Shown here piece after piece: positions 1-6,796 of a DNA stretch of 8,621 nt (the first letter of the stretch is position 1; the number at the start of each line of letters is the position of its first letter). The notes below the pieces were generated by a model, which saw nothing but the letters and a program-made list of their open reading frames with translations, did no database searches and was not told where the DNA came from. A program made the position numbers and the translations under genes. The DNA comes from Chloroflexi bacterium RBG_13_53_26 (lineage in GTDB: Bacteria; Chloroflexota; Dehalococcoidia; UBA2247; RBG-13-53-26), in the NCBI GenBank assembly GCA_001795035.1, contig MGMW01000111.1, forward strand, positions 1 to 8,621, given 5' to 3'.

Positions 1-2
1 CC

Positions 3-110
3 ACAACTGCCACCAGCAATGGAGATATCGGCCAAAGACTGGAGGAATTCGCGGAGCGGATAGGAACCCTCCACCTGGCCTCAATAATAATGCAGGAGGT
101 GCGGAAGTGA
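3..110 (+). CDS. C-terminal end of an unidentified upstream gene (partial)
   Basis: The frame beginning at base 3 is open and ends in TGA at 108-110, giving the last 35 residues of a protein that ends ...IIMQEVRK. The composition is protein-like (an amphipathic GQRLEEFAERIGTL helix), whereas the other open frame across this stretch reads as low-quality Asn/Pro/Gly-rich sequence. The stop overlaps the GTG start of the next gene (aaGTGAtag), so the two are translationally coupled. Genes next to metV in anaerobes are often heterodisulfide-reductase-like or MvhD-like electron-transfer subunits, and a C-terminal helix of this kind would fit. That identity is inference only: no cysteine motif or domain lies inside the window. 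Confidence 0.6.
   Translation, partial: TTATSNGDIGQRLEEFAERIGTLHLASIIMQEVRK
94..99 (+). promoter_or_regulatory. Ribosome binding site deciding the metV GTG start
   Basis: AGGAGG lies 7 nt before GTG at 107. The metV frame is open to the window edge, so this site is what fixes the start. It sits inside the end of the upstream gene, which fits translational coupling. Confidence 0.75.
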
Positions 111-787
111 TAGTTGCCGAACAGAAAAAACTGGATGAAATAATACGCATGATTGCCCCTTACGAGAGAGTACTCATCCTCGGCTGCGGCACCTGTATGA
201 CGGTATGCGGTGCTGGCGGCGAGCATGAGGTATCCTACCTTCACAACGCACTAAGAGTGGCCCAGGCAAAAGGTGGTAACGGAACACACACCATTTCAGA
301 GTACACGCTGAAGAGGCAGTGCGATCCTGAGTTCCTGGACATGCTCGCGGGCAGAATCAACGACGTCGATGCTGTTCTTTCGCTTGCCTGTGGCATCGGG
401 GTCCAAGCCATATCAGAACGTTTTCGACAACTGCCAGTGTTGCCCGGCGTCAATACATCGTTCATGGGTATGACCAAGGAATGGGGAATTTGGGACGAGC
501 GCTGTGCTGCTTGTGGCGACTGCCGATTGGCAGAAACAGGCGGCATTTGCCCCATCACCAGATGCACCAAGGGCATACTCAATGGCCCATGTGCAGGTAC
601 CAAGAACGGCAAATGTGAAGCAAGCAAAGAAATGGATTGCGCCTGGGTTCTGATCTACCAGCGCCTGGAGAACCTGCGTCAACTGGATAGCATGCGTCGG
701 TACTATCCCCCCAGGAACTTCAGGGTCATCCCCAGACCGAGGAGGATCGTGACGAAGGCTGCTGTTGCAGGAGGAAACAATGGCTAA
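107..787 (+). CDS. metV: MetV: iron-sulfur/zinc-binding partner of methylene-tetrahydrofolate reductase (MTHFR C-terminal domain family)
   Basis: This 226-residue protein matches the stand-alone 'MTHFR C-terminal' family, the small cytoplasmic subunit that pairs with MetF in acetogens and related anaerobes and passes electrons toward its flavin. Visible features: a hydrophobic N-terminal strand leading to C27-x2-C30-x3-C34 (LGCGTCMTVCGAGG), isolated C72 and C95 (SLACGIG), then a ferredoxin-like cluster C133-x2-C136-x2-C139 with C148, C153, C162, C170 and C178. NGPCAGTKNGKCE is a family hallmark. A basic tail follows. The GTG start is chosen because a perfect AGGAGG lies 7 nt upstream and the codons before it look non-coding. 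The gene overlaps the preceding stop and runs 8 nt into metF, so the three are one transcription unit. Family assignment is strong. Which electron donor it uses cannot be seen here. Confidence 0.88.
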   Translation: MIVAEQKKLDEIIRMIAPYERVLILGCGTCMTVCGAGGEHEVSYLHNALRVAQAKGGNGTHTISEYTLKRQCDPEFLDMLAGRINDVDAVLSLACGIGVQAISERFRQLPVLPGVNTSFMGMTKEWGIWDERCAACGDCRLAETGGICPITRCTKGILNGPCAGTKNGKCEASKEMDCAWVLIYQRLENLRQLDSMRRYYPPRNFRVIPRPRRIVTKAAVAGGNNG

Positions 788-1682
788 GTCCCTGTTTGAG
801 GAGAAACTCTATTCCCGCGAGTTCCTGGTCACCACAGAGATCGGGCCTGCCAAGGGGGCAGATGTCTCGGAGATGATCCATCACGTGGATTTGCTCAAGG
901 ACAAGGTGGATGCCATTAACATCACCGATCACCAGAGCTCTGTGATGCGCTTCCCCTCGATAGGAGGGTGTCTCCTGGTCAAGGAAAGAGGGGGCGAGCC
1001 AATTCTCCAGGTTACTTGCCGCGATCGCAATCGCCTGGCTCTCCAGGCAGACCTTCTCTTCGCACATTCGCGAGGTATTCATAACGTCCTCTGCCTCACC
1101 GGAGACTCCATTGACGTGGGTGATCACAAGGAGGCCAAGCCGGTCTTCGATTTGGATTCGGTACAGCTACTGAAGATGGCCAGGACCCTGGAATCCGGAA
1201 CAGACTTTGCAGGGAATCAACTCAAGGGAGCCCCTCAGTTCTGCCTCGGGGCCTCGGTTCACCCGGAGGCCGATTTCATTGAGCCACAGCTTCTCAAATT
1301 TGATAAGAAAGTGGCTGCTGGAGCGCAGTTCTTCCAGACACAGGGGATATTCGACCTGTCAAGCCTTCGCCGGTTCATGCAATATGCCTCCCAGTTCAAC
1401 GTTAAGATACTGGCCGGCATCATCGTGATGGCCTCGGCCCGAATGGCCAAGTACATGAACGAAAACGTTCCCGGGATAACCGTGCCCCAGGCTGTCATCG
1501 ACGAGCTTGCCACAGCAGAGAAAGGCAAGGGGTTGCAGAAAGGGGTCGAAATAGCCGCCAAGATAATGAGAACGATAGGGGAGGAGAAGCTATGTCACGG
1601 TGTTCATATTATGGCAGTGGGTAACGAACGGGTTGTGCCTGATATCCTGGAAGCAGCCGATCTGGTCAGCGTACGTGCTTGA
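780..1682 (+). CDS. metF: Methylenetetrahydrofolate reductase (MetF), short anaerobe type
   Basis: A 300-residue TIM-barrel flavoprotein that reduces 5,10-methylene-tetrahydrofolate to 5-methyl-tetrahydrofolate, a step of the methyl branch of the Wood-Ljungdahl pathway and of methionine synthesis. Motifs: TTEIGP with E20 (equivalent to the E. coli proton-relay Glu), NITD around residue 50, CLTGD with D109 (flavin contact), and FFQTQGIFD with Q188 (folate contact, E. coli Q183). ATG at 780 is preferred over an in-frame TTG at 765 because AGGAGG at 769-774 sits 5 nt before it and would lie inside the longer version. ATGGCTAA overlaps the end of metV, implying coupled translation. The length suits the catalytic-domain-only bacterial form, with MetV supplying the partner domain. 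Cytoplasmic. In this context an NAD(P)H-independent or bifurcating complex is possible but unproven. Confidence 0.92.
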   Translation: MAKSLFEEKLYSREFLVTTEIGPAKGADVSEMIHHVDLLKDKVDAINITDHQSSVMRFPSIGGCLLVKERGGEPILQVTCRDRNRLALQADLLFAHSRGIHNVLCLTGDSIDVGDHKEAKPVFDLDSVQLLKMARTLESGTDFAGNQLKGAPQFCLGASVHPEADFIEPQLLKFDKKVAAGAQFFQTQGIFDLSSLRRFMQYASQFNVKILAGIIVMASARMAKYMNENVPGITVPQAVIDELATAEKGKGLQKGVEIAAKIMRTIGEEKLCHGVHIMAVGNERVVPDILEAADLVSVRA

Positions 1683-1760
1683 ACTGTCGCCGCACCGCGC
1701 TGTGGCCAAGATGAAACAGGTCAGGTCAATTACGAGGTAAGGAGGAAGGAGGAACAAGGA
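1683..1760 (+). promoter_or_regulatory. Short intergenic region with strong ribosome binding site for the receiver protein
   Basis: Seventy-eight bases separate metF from the next gene. No terminator hairpin or clear promoter is visible. A purine-rich run of GGAGG units (about 1740-1753) precedes ATG at 1761. Read-through from metV-metF is therefore likely. Confidence 0.5.
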
Positions 1761-2558
1761 ATGGCAAACAAGATGAGAATCCTGATTGTGGATGATGAGC
1801 CCGATTTCAGAGAAGCGTTCTCCAGAACTCTGGAGGCCAAAGCCTTTCAGGTTGTGACGGCCTCCAGCAAAGCTCAGGCTCAGGAAATGATGAAGCTGGA
1901 GCCCGACATTGTCGTCCTGGGCACCCTGGGACCAGCAGGACAGGCGTTTGCACTGCACCAGTGGCTGAAGCAGCACCCTCGTCACAAGGACACACCACTC
2001 ATGGTGATCGACTCGCACTATGAGGAACGATTCATCAAGGGATGGAGAAGGTTCGAGGGGATGCAGCTTGAATCTGATGACTACGTCACCAAGCCGATTG
2101 AGCCATCATCGCTGGTTCCCCGCATCAAGAGCCTCATAGAGCAGGCTACCAGAACGATAAGAGTCCTGGTCGTAGATGATCATACCATGATCAGGGAGGG
2201 CATTGGTGCAGTTCTGGCCCTGCACAAAGACATAGAGGTGGTGGGGGAGGCGGTCAATGGACAGGATGCCTACGAAAAGGCCATACGCCTCACGCCCAAC
2301 GTGGCATTGATGGACATAGTCATGCCGGTGATGAGCGGCCTGGAAGCCACCAAACGGATAGTCAAGGAATGCCCCCAGACCAAGATCCTGGTCCTCACCC
2401 AGTATGACGAAGAGGAGAACATGCTCGTCGCCAGGCATGCCGGAGCCTATGGCTTCATCCCCAAGAAAGCTGCCAGTGGAGAACTGGTGACCGGCATCAG
2501 ATCCGTGAATGCTGGGAAGTACTACCCTGTCGCCTTTGTCGAGGCTAGCGCCAGTTGA
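1761..2558 (+). CDS. Double receiver-domain protein without an output domain (pseudo-REC + NarL-type REC)
   Basis: The 265-residue protein consists of two CheY-like receiver domains. Domain 1 (about 5-128) has the acidic pair D11/D12 and K111 (YVTKPIE), but the usual phospho-acceptor Asp is glycine (G54 in DIVVLGTLGP), so it should not be phosphorylated. Domain 2 (about 133-253) is NarL/FixJ-like and intact: D139/D140 (VVDDH), acceptor D185 (ALMDIVMP), T213 and K235 (GFIPKK). The protein stops at residue 265, where NarL relatives carry a linker and LuxR-type helix-turn-helix; only 108 bp remain before the convergent gene, leaving no room for one. It is probably cytoplasmic and acts through protein contacts. 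No histidine kinase lies in the window. Start supported by a GGAGG-rich site. It probably shares the metV-metF transcript, which suggests but does not prove a link to one-carbon metabolism. Confidence 0.85.
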   Translation: MANKMRILIVDDEPDFREAFSRTLEAKAFQVVTASSKAQAQEMMKLEPDIVVLGTLGPAGQAFALHQWLKQHPRHKDTPLMVIDSHYEERFIKGWRRFEGMQLESDDYVTKPIEPSSLVPRIKSLIEQATRTIRVLVVDDHTMIREGIGAVLALHKDIEVVGEAVNGQDAYEKAIRLTPNVALMDIVMPVMSGLEATKRIVKECPQTKILVLTQYDEEENMLVARHAGAYGFIPKKAASGELVTGIRSVNAGKYYPVAFVEASAS

Positions 2559-2568
2559 GAGGTAAATT

Positions 2569-2606
2569 GCGGAGAGGTTGCCCAAGGTGTGGGGCAGCCT
2601 CTCCGT
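2569..2606. terminator. Strong hairpin after the metV-metF-receiver block (possible terminator)
   Basis: Arms 2569-2583 and 2592-2606 pair over 15 positions with two G-U wobbles around an 8-nt loop (2584-2591). It lies 10 bp after the receiver gene stop and between two convergent genes. There is no U-tract after it on either strand, so a classical intrinsic terminator is not proven. It could instead be a transcript-end stabilising structure. Confidence 0.5.
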
Positions 2607-2614
2607 CGCTGATC

Positions 2615-2641
2615 TGAACAGGGGATGTTTGCCCCTGTTCA
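2615..2641. terminator. Second perfect hairpin between convergent genes
   Basis: Arms 2615-2624 and 2632-2641 (TGAACAGGGG / CCCCTGTTCA) are perfect over 10 bp with a 7-nt loop. Being symmetric, it could end transcripts from both sides. A small 6-bp dyad (TATATG/CATATA, 2649-2663, 3-nt loop) follows, just past the stop of the minus-strand gene. No U-tract is present. Confidence 0.5.
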
Positions 2642-2666
2642 ACATCCTTATATGCGACATATACGA

Positions 2667-5600
2667 CTATACGGCGCTGGGGACACTGGAACCAGCCTTG
2701 GCAGGGGCACGCCGGCGGATGCGATCCGTCAGGCTGTACAACACTGGGATGACCAGCAGGGTCAGCAGAGTTGAACTGAACAGCCCTCCCAGAACCACGA
2801 TGGCCAGCTCCGATGCGATCAGAACACTCTCTCCCTGCAACCCCACAGCCAGCGGCACCAGGGCAATCATGGTGGTCAGGGCTGTCATCAGGATGGGGCG
2901 GATTCTGGTGCGTCCCCCCTGGACCAGGGCCTCGTAGGTGCTCATGCCGCTCTTGCGCAGTTGATCCACCAGTGCCAGCAGCACAATAGCGTTGGTCAGC
3001 ACAATGCCCACCAGCATCAGCATGCCCATCATGGCCGAAGCCCCCAGCGGATAGCCGGCGATGAGGAGACCCAACAACGCACCGATTGCAGCCAGAGGAA
3101 GGCTAACCATGATGATGACCGCATTGAGCAGGGAGCGGAACGAAATCACCACTATGGCAAAGGAGATACCAATGGCCACCATAATGGCTATGCCCATATT
3201 GGCAAAGGTCTCTTCCATTTCCTCTGCCACGCCCCCTATGCGGATGGCGGTCTTGGGGTTGGATTCCTCAACCTCATCGATCTTCTCCTGAGCCGCCACG
3301 GTTGCAGCCCCGATGTCCTTCTCAGTGATGACCGCCGTGACGGTGGCAGCCCTCTGCTGGTCGATCCGCTTGATGCTGGTCGGCTGATCCGCGATGACAG
3401 CATCAGCGACGTGGGCCAGCTTGATGGGGTAGCTCAGACTGCCATTGTTGATGATCAGCCCACCGAGTTCCTCAGCACTGGTGGCACTCTGTGTCACACC
3501 GCTGACGAACAGCTCTCTCCCGTCCAGCGTCGCGCCGGTGCCAGCCCCATTCATCATGCCGGTGAGCTCCGTCATGAACTGGATGGTATCCAGTCCCTGG
3601 GATACATGAAAAGCCAGCTTGCTCTGGTCGATCTCAATCACAGGTGTGGGCAGGGTAATGGCAACATCGGCTTTGATGTCACTCAGTCCATCCACTTCTG
3701 CCAGGCTGGCAGTCAATTCATCGGCAGCCCGGAGCACATCTGCATAGGCCTCGCTCTTGATATAGGCAACGAAGTCGTTGGAGGAGAAGCCGCCCATGCC
3801 GGAGTCCATGGCCTTGACCACAATGCCACCCTGGCCATCCTCCGGTGCTATGCCTGCACCATCGATCCGCTCCTGGAGAGCGGCTGCCTCCCTGTCCGGA
3901 TCGCTGCCCTTGCTGAGTATTATCTCGACGGTAGCGGTATTCGTGCCGGTGCTGCCTCCCATTACGGCGCTCATGCCACCTATAAATGAACTCGAAGTGC
4001 CCACGGTGCTGTAGTAGAGTCCCACGTTGGGGCTGTCGACTTCCTCTATGATGCCCTCCACCCGCCTGACCGTCTCAGAAGTGGTCAGAGTATCGGTGCC
4101 CAGGGGCATCTCCACCTCCACCACCATCATGGGATCGCCCATGGATGGTATGAAGGAGGTCCCGATGATGGGGACCAGAAACAGGCTGCCGACAAATAGG
4201 ATCAACGCCACGGCAACAGCAATGGCGCGATGTCCCAGGGCCCATTTCAGTGCCGGGGTGTAGAGGCGCTGGTACCAGGCGTTCTCCCCCTCCGCCCTGA
4301 TCTTCTTGGGCACCAGCAATCCTGCCAGAGCCGGCACCACTGTGAGGGACACCAGCAGAGAAGCCAGCAGGGCAAAGGTTATGGTCAGGGCAAATGGCAC
4401 GAAAAGCTCACCCACGATTCCACCCACGAAGGCCAGGGGAAGGAAGATGGCCACCGTGGCAAAGGTGGCCGAGGCGATGGGCATGGCGATCTCCCTCGAA
4501 CCTTCGAGGGTCGCCGTCTTGAGGCTCTCCCCCTTGTGTAGACGGCGGTAGATCACCTCGAGCATAACGATGCTGTCATCCACAATACGGCCCACGGCAA
4601 TACCCATGGCACCGAGGGTGAACAGGTTGATGGTCAGGCCCCAGATACTCATGACAAGGAAGCCGATCAGGATGCTGAGAGGAATGGATATGGCAATGAT
4701 CAGGGAGCCGCGGACGGTCAACAGGAAGACGAATATCACCAGGACGGCCAGGATACCACCGACTACCGCCTCGTTGGCCAGTTCTCGAATGCTGCTCTCA
4801 ACGTACTCTGACTGATCGAATACATTGAGCAACTGTACCCCATCATATCCCTGAGCCTCAAGGTTCTCCCGAATCTCCTTCGCCTTGTCGGTCACCTCAT
4901 TGGCCACCGAGACCGTGTTGGCTTCGGGGTATTTCATGACCACAATGGCCACGCTGGGATCACCGTTGGTGCGGGTTACGGCCGTCCCGGGCGCCGCCCC
5001 GATGGCGACAGAAGCCACGTCTCCTACGACAGTGGTTGAGTTCAGAGGCGTTTCCTCGATATCCTCAAGGGAGCCGTACTCATTGGCCTTGACGGCGGCC
5101 ACTATCTGCGCCACCGATATGCCTCGGGCATTCATCTCTGCGGCGACCGGGCCGATGAGGACCTTCTCTTGACCGCCTTCAGTGGAGACGGAGAAGACGC
5201 CCTTCACACCCTTCAGTTCGGGGATGACCATGGTGTTGGCGATCTCGTTGAGCTCATTCGGCTCCAGGTCGCCGGTGAGGGTGAAGATGACCACCGGGAT
5301 CATGTTCATGTTGAGCGGGTAGACCTGCGGGTTCTTCTCATCGGTCTGGGGCACCACAGCCGGCATGCCGGCGGGGAAGACCACCCTCTCCAGCCCCCGC
5401 TCGATGGCAGCGTTGACCTTGTCCATATCGGTACCGTACTGATACTCGGCGAAAACGACAGCCATGTTCTGCAGTGACGTTGAGGTAACCATCTCCAGGC
5501 CCGAAGTGCCGGAGACAACTTCATCTATGGGCTTGGCCACTTCATTCATGATTTCGTCGGGCGAGGCACCGGGGTACACTGCTATCACTGTGGTCATCGG

Positions 5601-5729
5601 CAGCTCGATATCGGGGATCATCTCCTGCTTGAGACGAAGTGTGGCGAAGATGGAAACACCGATGAGAGCAGCAGTGATGAGAATCGTGATCCAGCGTTGG
5701 TAAACAGCTAGTCTAGTCAGCAAGTGCAT
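2667..5729 (-). CDS. RND-superfamily efflux transporter, AcrB/SwrC-like
   Basis: This 1020-residue inner-membrane, proton-driven exporter has the duplicated RND layout: TM1 (about 13-31), a large extracytoplasmic porter loop (about 35-315), TM2-TM6 (about 320-475), TM7 (about 501-521), a second loop (to about 845), then TM8-TM12. The proton-relay pair D384/D385 lies in GRIVDDSIVMLE, matching AcrB D407/D408. The TM10 motif reads GIVLTNAIVL (908-917), without the lysine AcrB has there; the same pattern occurs in SwrC/YerP-type pumps of monoderm bacteria. The second loop has a Gly/Ser-rich segment (SSSFIGGMSAVMGG). Start supported by AGGAGGG at 5736-5742, 6 nt upstream. No membrane-fusion or outer-membrane partner is adjacent. 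It is divergent from a MarR gene, which likely controls it. Substrate unknown: drugs, lipids or surfactant-like molecules are possible. Confidence 0.92.
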   Translation of the reverse strand: MHLLTRLAVYQRWITILITAALIGVSIFATLRLKQEMIPDIELPMTTVIAVYPGASPDEIMNEVAKPIDEVVSGTSGLEMVTSTSLQNMAVVFAEYQYGTDMDKVNAAIERGLERVVFPAGMPAVVPQTDEKNPQVYPLNMNMIPVVIFTLTGDLEPNELNEIANTMVIPELKGVKGVFSVSTEGGQEKVLIGPVAAEMNARGISVAQIVAAVKANEYGSLEDIEETPLNSTTVVGDVASVAIGAAPGTAVTRTNGDPSVAIVVMKYPEANTVSVANEVTDKAKEIRENLEAQGYDGVQLLNVFDQSEYVESSIRELANEAVVGGILAVLVIFVFLLTVRGSLIIAISIPLSILIGFLVMSIWGLTINLFTLGAMGIAVGRIVDDSIVMLEVIYRRLHKGESLKTATLEGSREIAMPIASATFATVAIFLPLAFVGGIVGELFVPFALTITFALLASLLVSLTVVPALAGLLVPKKIRAEGENAWYQRLYTPALKWALGHRAIAVAVALILFVGSLFLVPIIGTSFIPSMGDPMMVVEVEMPLGTDTLTTSETVRRVEGIIEEVDSPNVGLYYSTVGTSSSFIGGMSAVMGGSTGTNTATVEIILSKGSDPDREAAALQERIDGAGIAPEDGQGGIVVKAMDSGMGGFSSNDFVAYIKSEAYADVLRAADELTASLAEVDGLSDIKADVAITLPTPVIEIDQSKLAFHVSQGLDTIQFMTELTGMMNGAGTGATLDGRELFVSGVTQSATSAEELGGLIINNGSLSYPIKLAHVADAVIADQPTSIKRIDQQRAATVTAVITEKDIGAATVAAQEKIDEVEESNPKTAIRIGGVAEEMEETFANMGIAIMVAIGISFAIVVISFRSLLNAVIIMVSLPLAAIGALLGLLIAGYPLGASAMMGMLMLVGIVLTNAIVLLALVDQLRKSGMSTYEALVQGGRTRIRPILMTALTTMIALVPLAVGLQGESVLIASELAIVVLGGLFSSTLLTLLVIPVLYSLTDRIRRRAPAKAGSSVPSAV

Positions 5730-5735
5730 TGTCCA

Positions 5736-5742
5736 CCCTCCT
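5736..5742 (-). promoter_or_regulatory. Ribosome binding site of the RND gene
   Basis: On the minus strand AGGAGGG lies 6 nt before the ATG at 5729. It supports this start and leaves TM1 as the expected uncleaved N-terminal anchor. Confidence 0.75.
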
Positions 5743-5766
5743 GCGCACCTAAAATAAACAAAGGAA

Positions 5767-5802
5767 TCCCACCATTCCCAGGCTCAGCCTTGAATGGTAG
5801 GA
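5767..5802. promoter_or_regulatory. Imperfect dyad/hairpin upstream of the RND gene (operator or leader hairpin candidate)
   Basis: ACCATTC (5771-5777) and GAATGGT (5792-5798) are perfect inverted repeats. Inside them AGGC/GCCT (5780-5783/5787-5790) pair, and outside TCC/GGA (5767-5769/5800-5802) pair across one mismatch, for about 14 pairs in all. It starts 38 nt before the RND start codon. It could be a regulator binding site or an RNA hairpin in the leader. Confidence 0.45.
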
Positions 5803-5896
5803 AAACACGTTAGCCCTGTAGATTGCGAAGTGTACCCGCCAGTCCCTGTCATGCTCTGGCCTGGTGACCTTATCTTGCCGCGCCACCAGATAGCCA

Positions 5897-5905
5897 ATTC
5901 TAGCA
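5897..5905 (-). promoter_or_regulatory. Possible extended -10 promoter for the RND gene
   Basis: On the minus strand TGCTAGAAT is an extended -10 (TGn plus TAGAAT, five of six to consensus). No good -35 lies upstream at normal spacing. If used, it gives a leader of roughly 160 nt that would include the 5767-5802 dyad. Weak call. Confidence 0.25.
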
Positions 5906-6053
5906 CAGACAAAAAGGCAATGCACATCAAATTGCCACCCGGATTCTGAACATTGAATGCGTGCCAGCATCAAACGATGGTCAAACATGGATTGCAGGAT
6001 GGCCCAGAGGATTTGACACAGTGACGCTTACATGAAACCGGCCAATTCGTTAC

Positions 6054-6083
6054 TTGCAGATTGATTTCCACCTATGGTATACT
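6054..6083 (+). promoter_or_regulatory. Extended -10 promoter for the MarR gene
   Basis: TATACT at 6078-6083 is preceded by TGG (6075-6077), an extended -10. A poor -35 (TTGCAG, 6054-6059) sits at 18-bp spacing. The predicted transcript start is near 6090, about 55 nt before the ATG at 6144. A consensus TTGACA at 6013-6018 has no matching -10 and is not used in this call. Confidence 0.55.
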
Positions 6084-6106
6084 TTGGCTCTGAGCAATTA
6101 TATGAG

Positions 6107-6121
6107 TAGTACTAAGTACTA
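6107..6121. promoter_or_regulatory. 15-bp palindrome in the marR leader, candidate MarR operator
   Basis: TAGTACT-A-AGTACTA is a perfect inverted repeat with one central base, lying between the predicted marR promoter and its ribosome binding site. Dimeric MarR proteins commonly bind short palindromes of this size at their own promoters, so autoregulation is a reasonable inference. No second copy was found in the divergent region. Confidence 0.5.
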
Positions 6122-6143
6122 GAACCGAGGAGAGGGGAGCTGC

Positions 6144-6638
6144 ATGGTTACTGGCACAAACAAAGCAAAGCTGGTCCAACATATCCTCGATCTCCAGGAA
6201 AAGCTGGAGCAGCTCGAACAGGCATTGCGCCCGATCATACCCAAAGACTGGCTCTCTGTGGATCTCACCATGCCACAGCTAAAAGTCATGCTCACACTCT
6301 CCAAGGAAGGACCCGCGCGGATGAGCGATCTTGCCTCCAACCTGGGAGTCACCCTGGCTACCGCCACTGGCATTGTGGACCGCCTCGTAGAGAAGGGTTA
6401 CCTTACCAGAGAGAGCTTCCCCGGAGATCGCCGAGTGGTCATGTGTCGTCTTTCCAAAGAGGGCGAGGAATTCATGAACCGGCTATGGCAATCAGGTCGG
6501 ACACAGGTGGAACGTATTCTGGAGGTTATGACGCCAGACCAACTTCGTTATGTGGCTCGGGGCACAGAGATCTTCATCGAAGCCGCCAGGAAGCTGCAGC
6601 AAGATTCTGATCAACAGGACAAGGTGACACTGCCATGA
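6144..6638 (+). CDS. MarR-family winged-helix transcriptional regulator
   Basis: A 164-residue protein with the MarR plan: an N-terminal helix (about 8-28, LEQLEQAL) for dimerisation, the DLTMPQLKVMLTL helix (40-52), then a winged helix-turn-helix (about 57-103) with MSDLASNLGV, the recognition helix ATATGIVDRLVEKGYL and the wing containing the conserved D95-R96-R97. C-terminal helices (about 108-152) complete the dimer interface. Start ATG at 6144 follows a purine-rich GAGGAGAGGGG site (from about 6126). It is a cytoplasmic DNA-binding dimer, typically a ligand-responsive repressor. The gene is divergent from the RND pump and has an extended -10 promoter and a 15-bp palindrome in its leader, so it likely represses itself and perhaps the pump. 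The ligand is unknown; a single cysteine (C101) gives little support for redox sensing. Confidence 0.92.
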   Translation: MVTGTNKAKLVQHILDLQEKLEQLEQALRPIIPKDWLSVDLTMPQLKVMLTLSKEGPARMSDLASNLGVTLATATGIVDRLVEKGYLTRESFPGDRRVVMCRLSKEGEEFMNRLWQSGRTQVERILEVMTPDQLRYVARGTEIFIEAARKLQQDSDQQDKVTLP

Positions 6639-6796
6639 GGCTCATGCCTGTCGCGCTCTTCAACACAACAGAAGTAGGTATTGCCGCAACGCCAATGGTT
6701 CCGTGCTCACTCCGAGATTGGCTGGGCTTGTCAGAGAATCCTTCGATAGGCAGGCTAACCACAAGACGCCCATCTCCCTTTCCTTGTTTGAAATAA
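6635..6796 (+). CDS. Doubtful 53-codon ORF overlapping the marR stop
   Basis: ATGA at 6635-6638 joins an ATG to the marR TGA, the arrangement typical of coupled genes, and AAGGTG (6621-6626) lies 8 nt upstream. The ORF ends in TAA at 6794-6796 and encodes MRLMPVALFNTTEVG..., with no recognisable domain, a Pro/Arg-rich end and no membrane segment. It may be the remnant of a longer gene or chance. It is listed only because of the overlap and possible ribosome site. Confidence 0.2.
   Translation: MRLMPVALFNTTEVGIAATPMVPCSLRDWLGLSENPSIGRLTTRRPSPFPCLK

Noticed and set aside
2..106. Upstream extension of the metV frame to the window edge
   Set aside because: The frame is open, but its translation is Asn/Pro/Gly-rich and not protein-like, while the overlapping frame ends cleanly at 110 and GTG 107 has a perfect ribosome site.
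765..779. TTG at 765 as metF start
   Set aside because: The AGGAGG ribosome site falls inside this extension and points to ATG at 780.
2961..3989. A 342-codon open frame on the plus strand opposite the RND gene
   Set aside because: It lies wholly antisense to a clear RND gene, is rich in His/Gln/Gly with no domain, and arises from codon bias on the other strand.
5749..5988. A 79-codon minus-strand ORF just upstream of the RND gene
   Set aside because: No ribosome binding site, odd composition, no recognisable family; it overlaps the dyad and likely promoter region.
6013..6018. Consensus TTGACA as the -35 of a marR promoter
   Set aside because: No acceptable -10 hexamer lies 15-19 bp downstream; the extended -10 at 6075-6083 is the better candidate.
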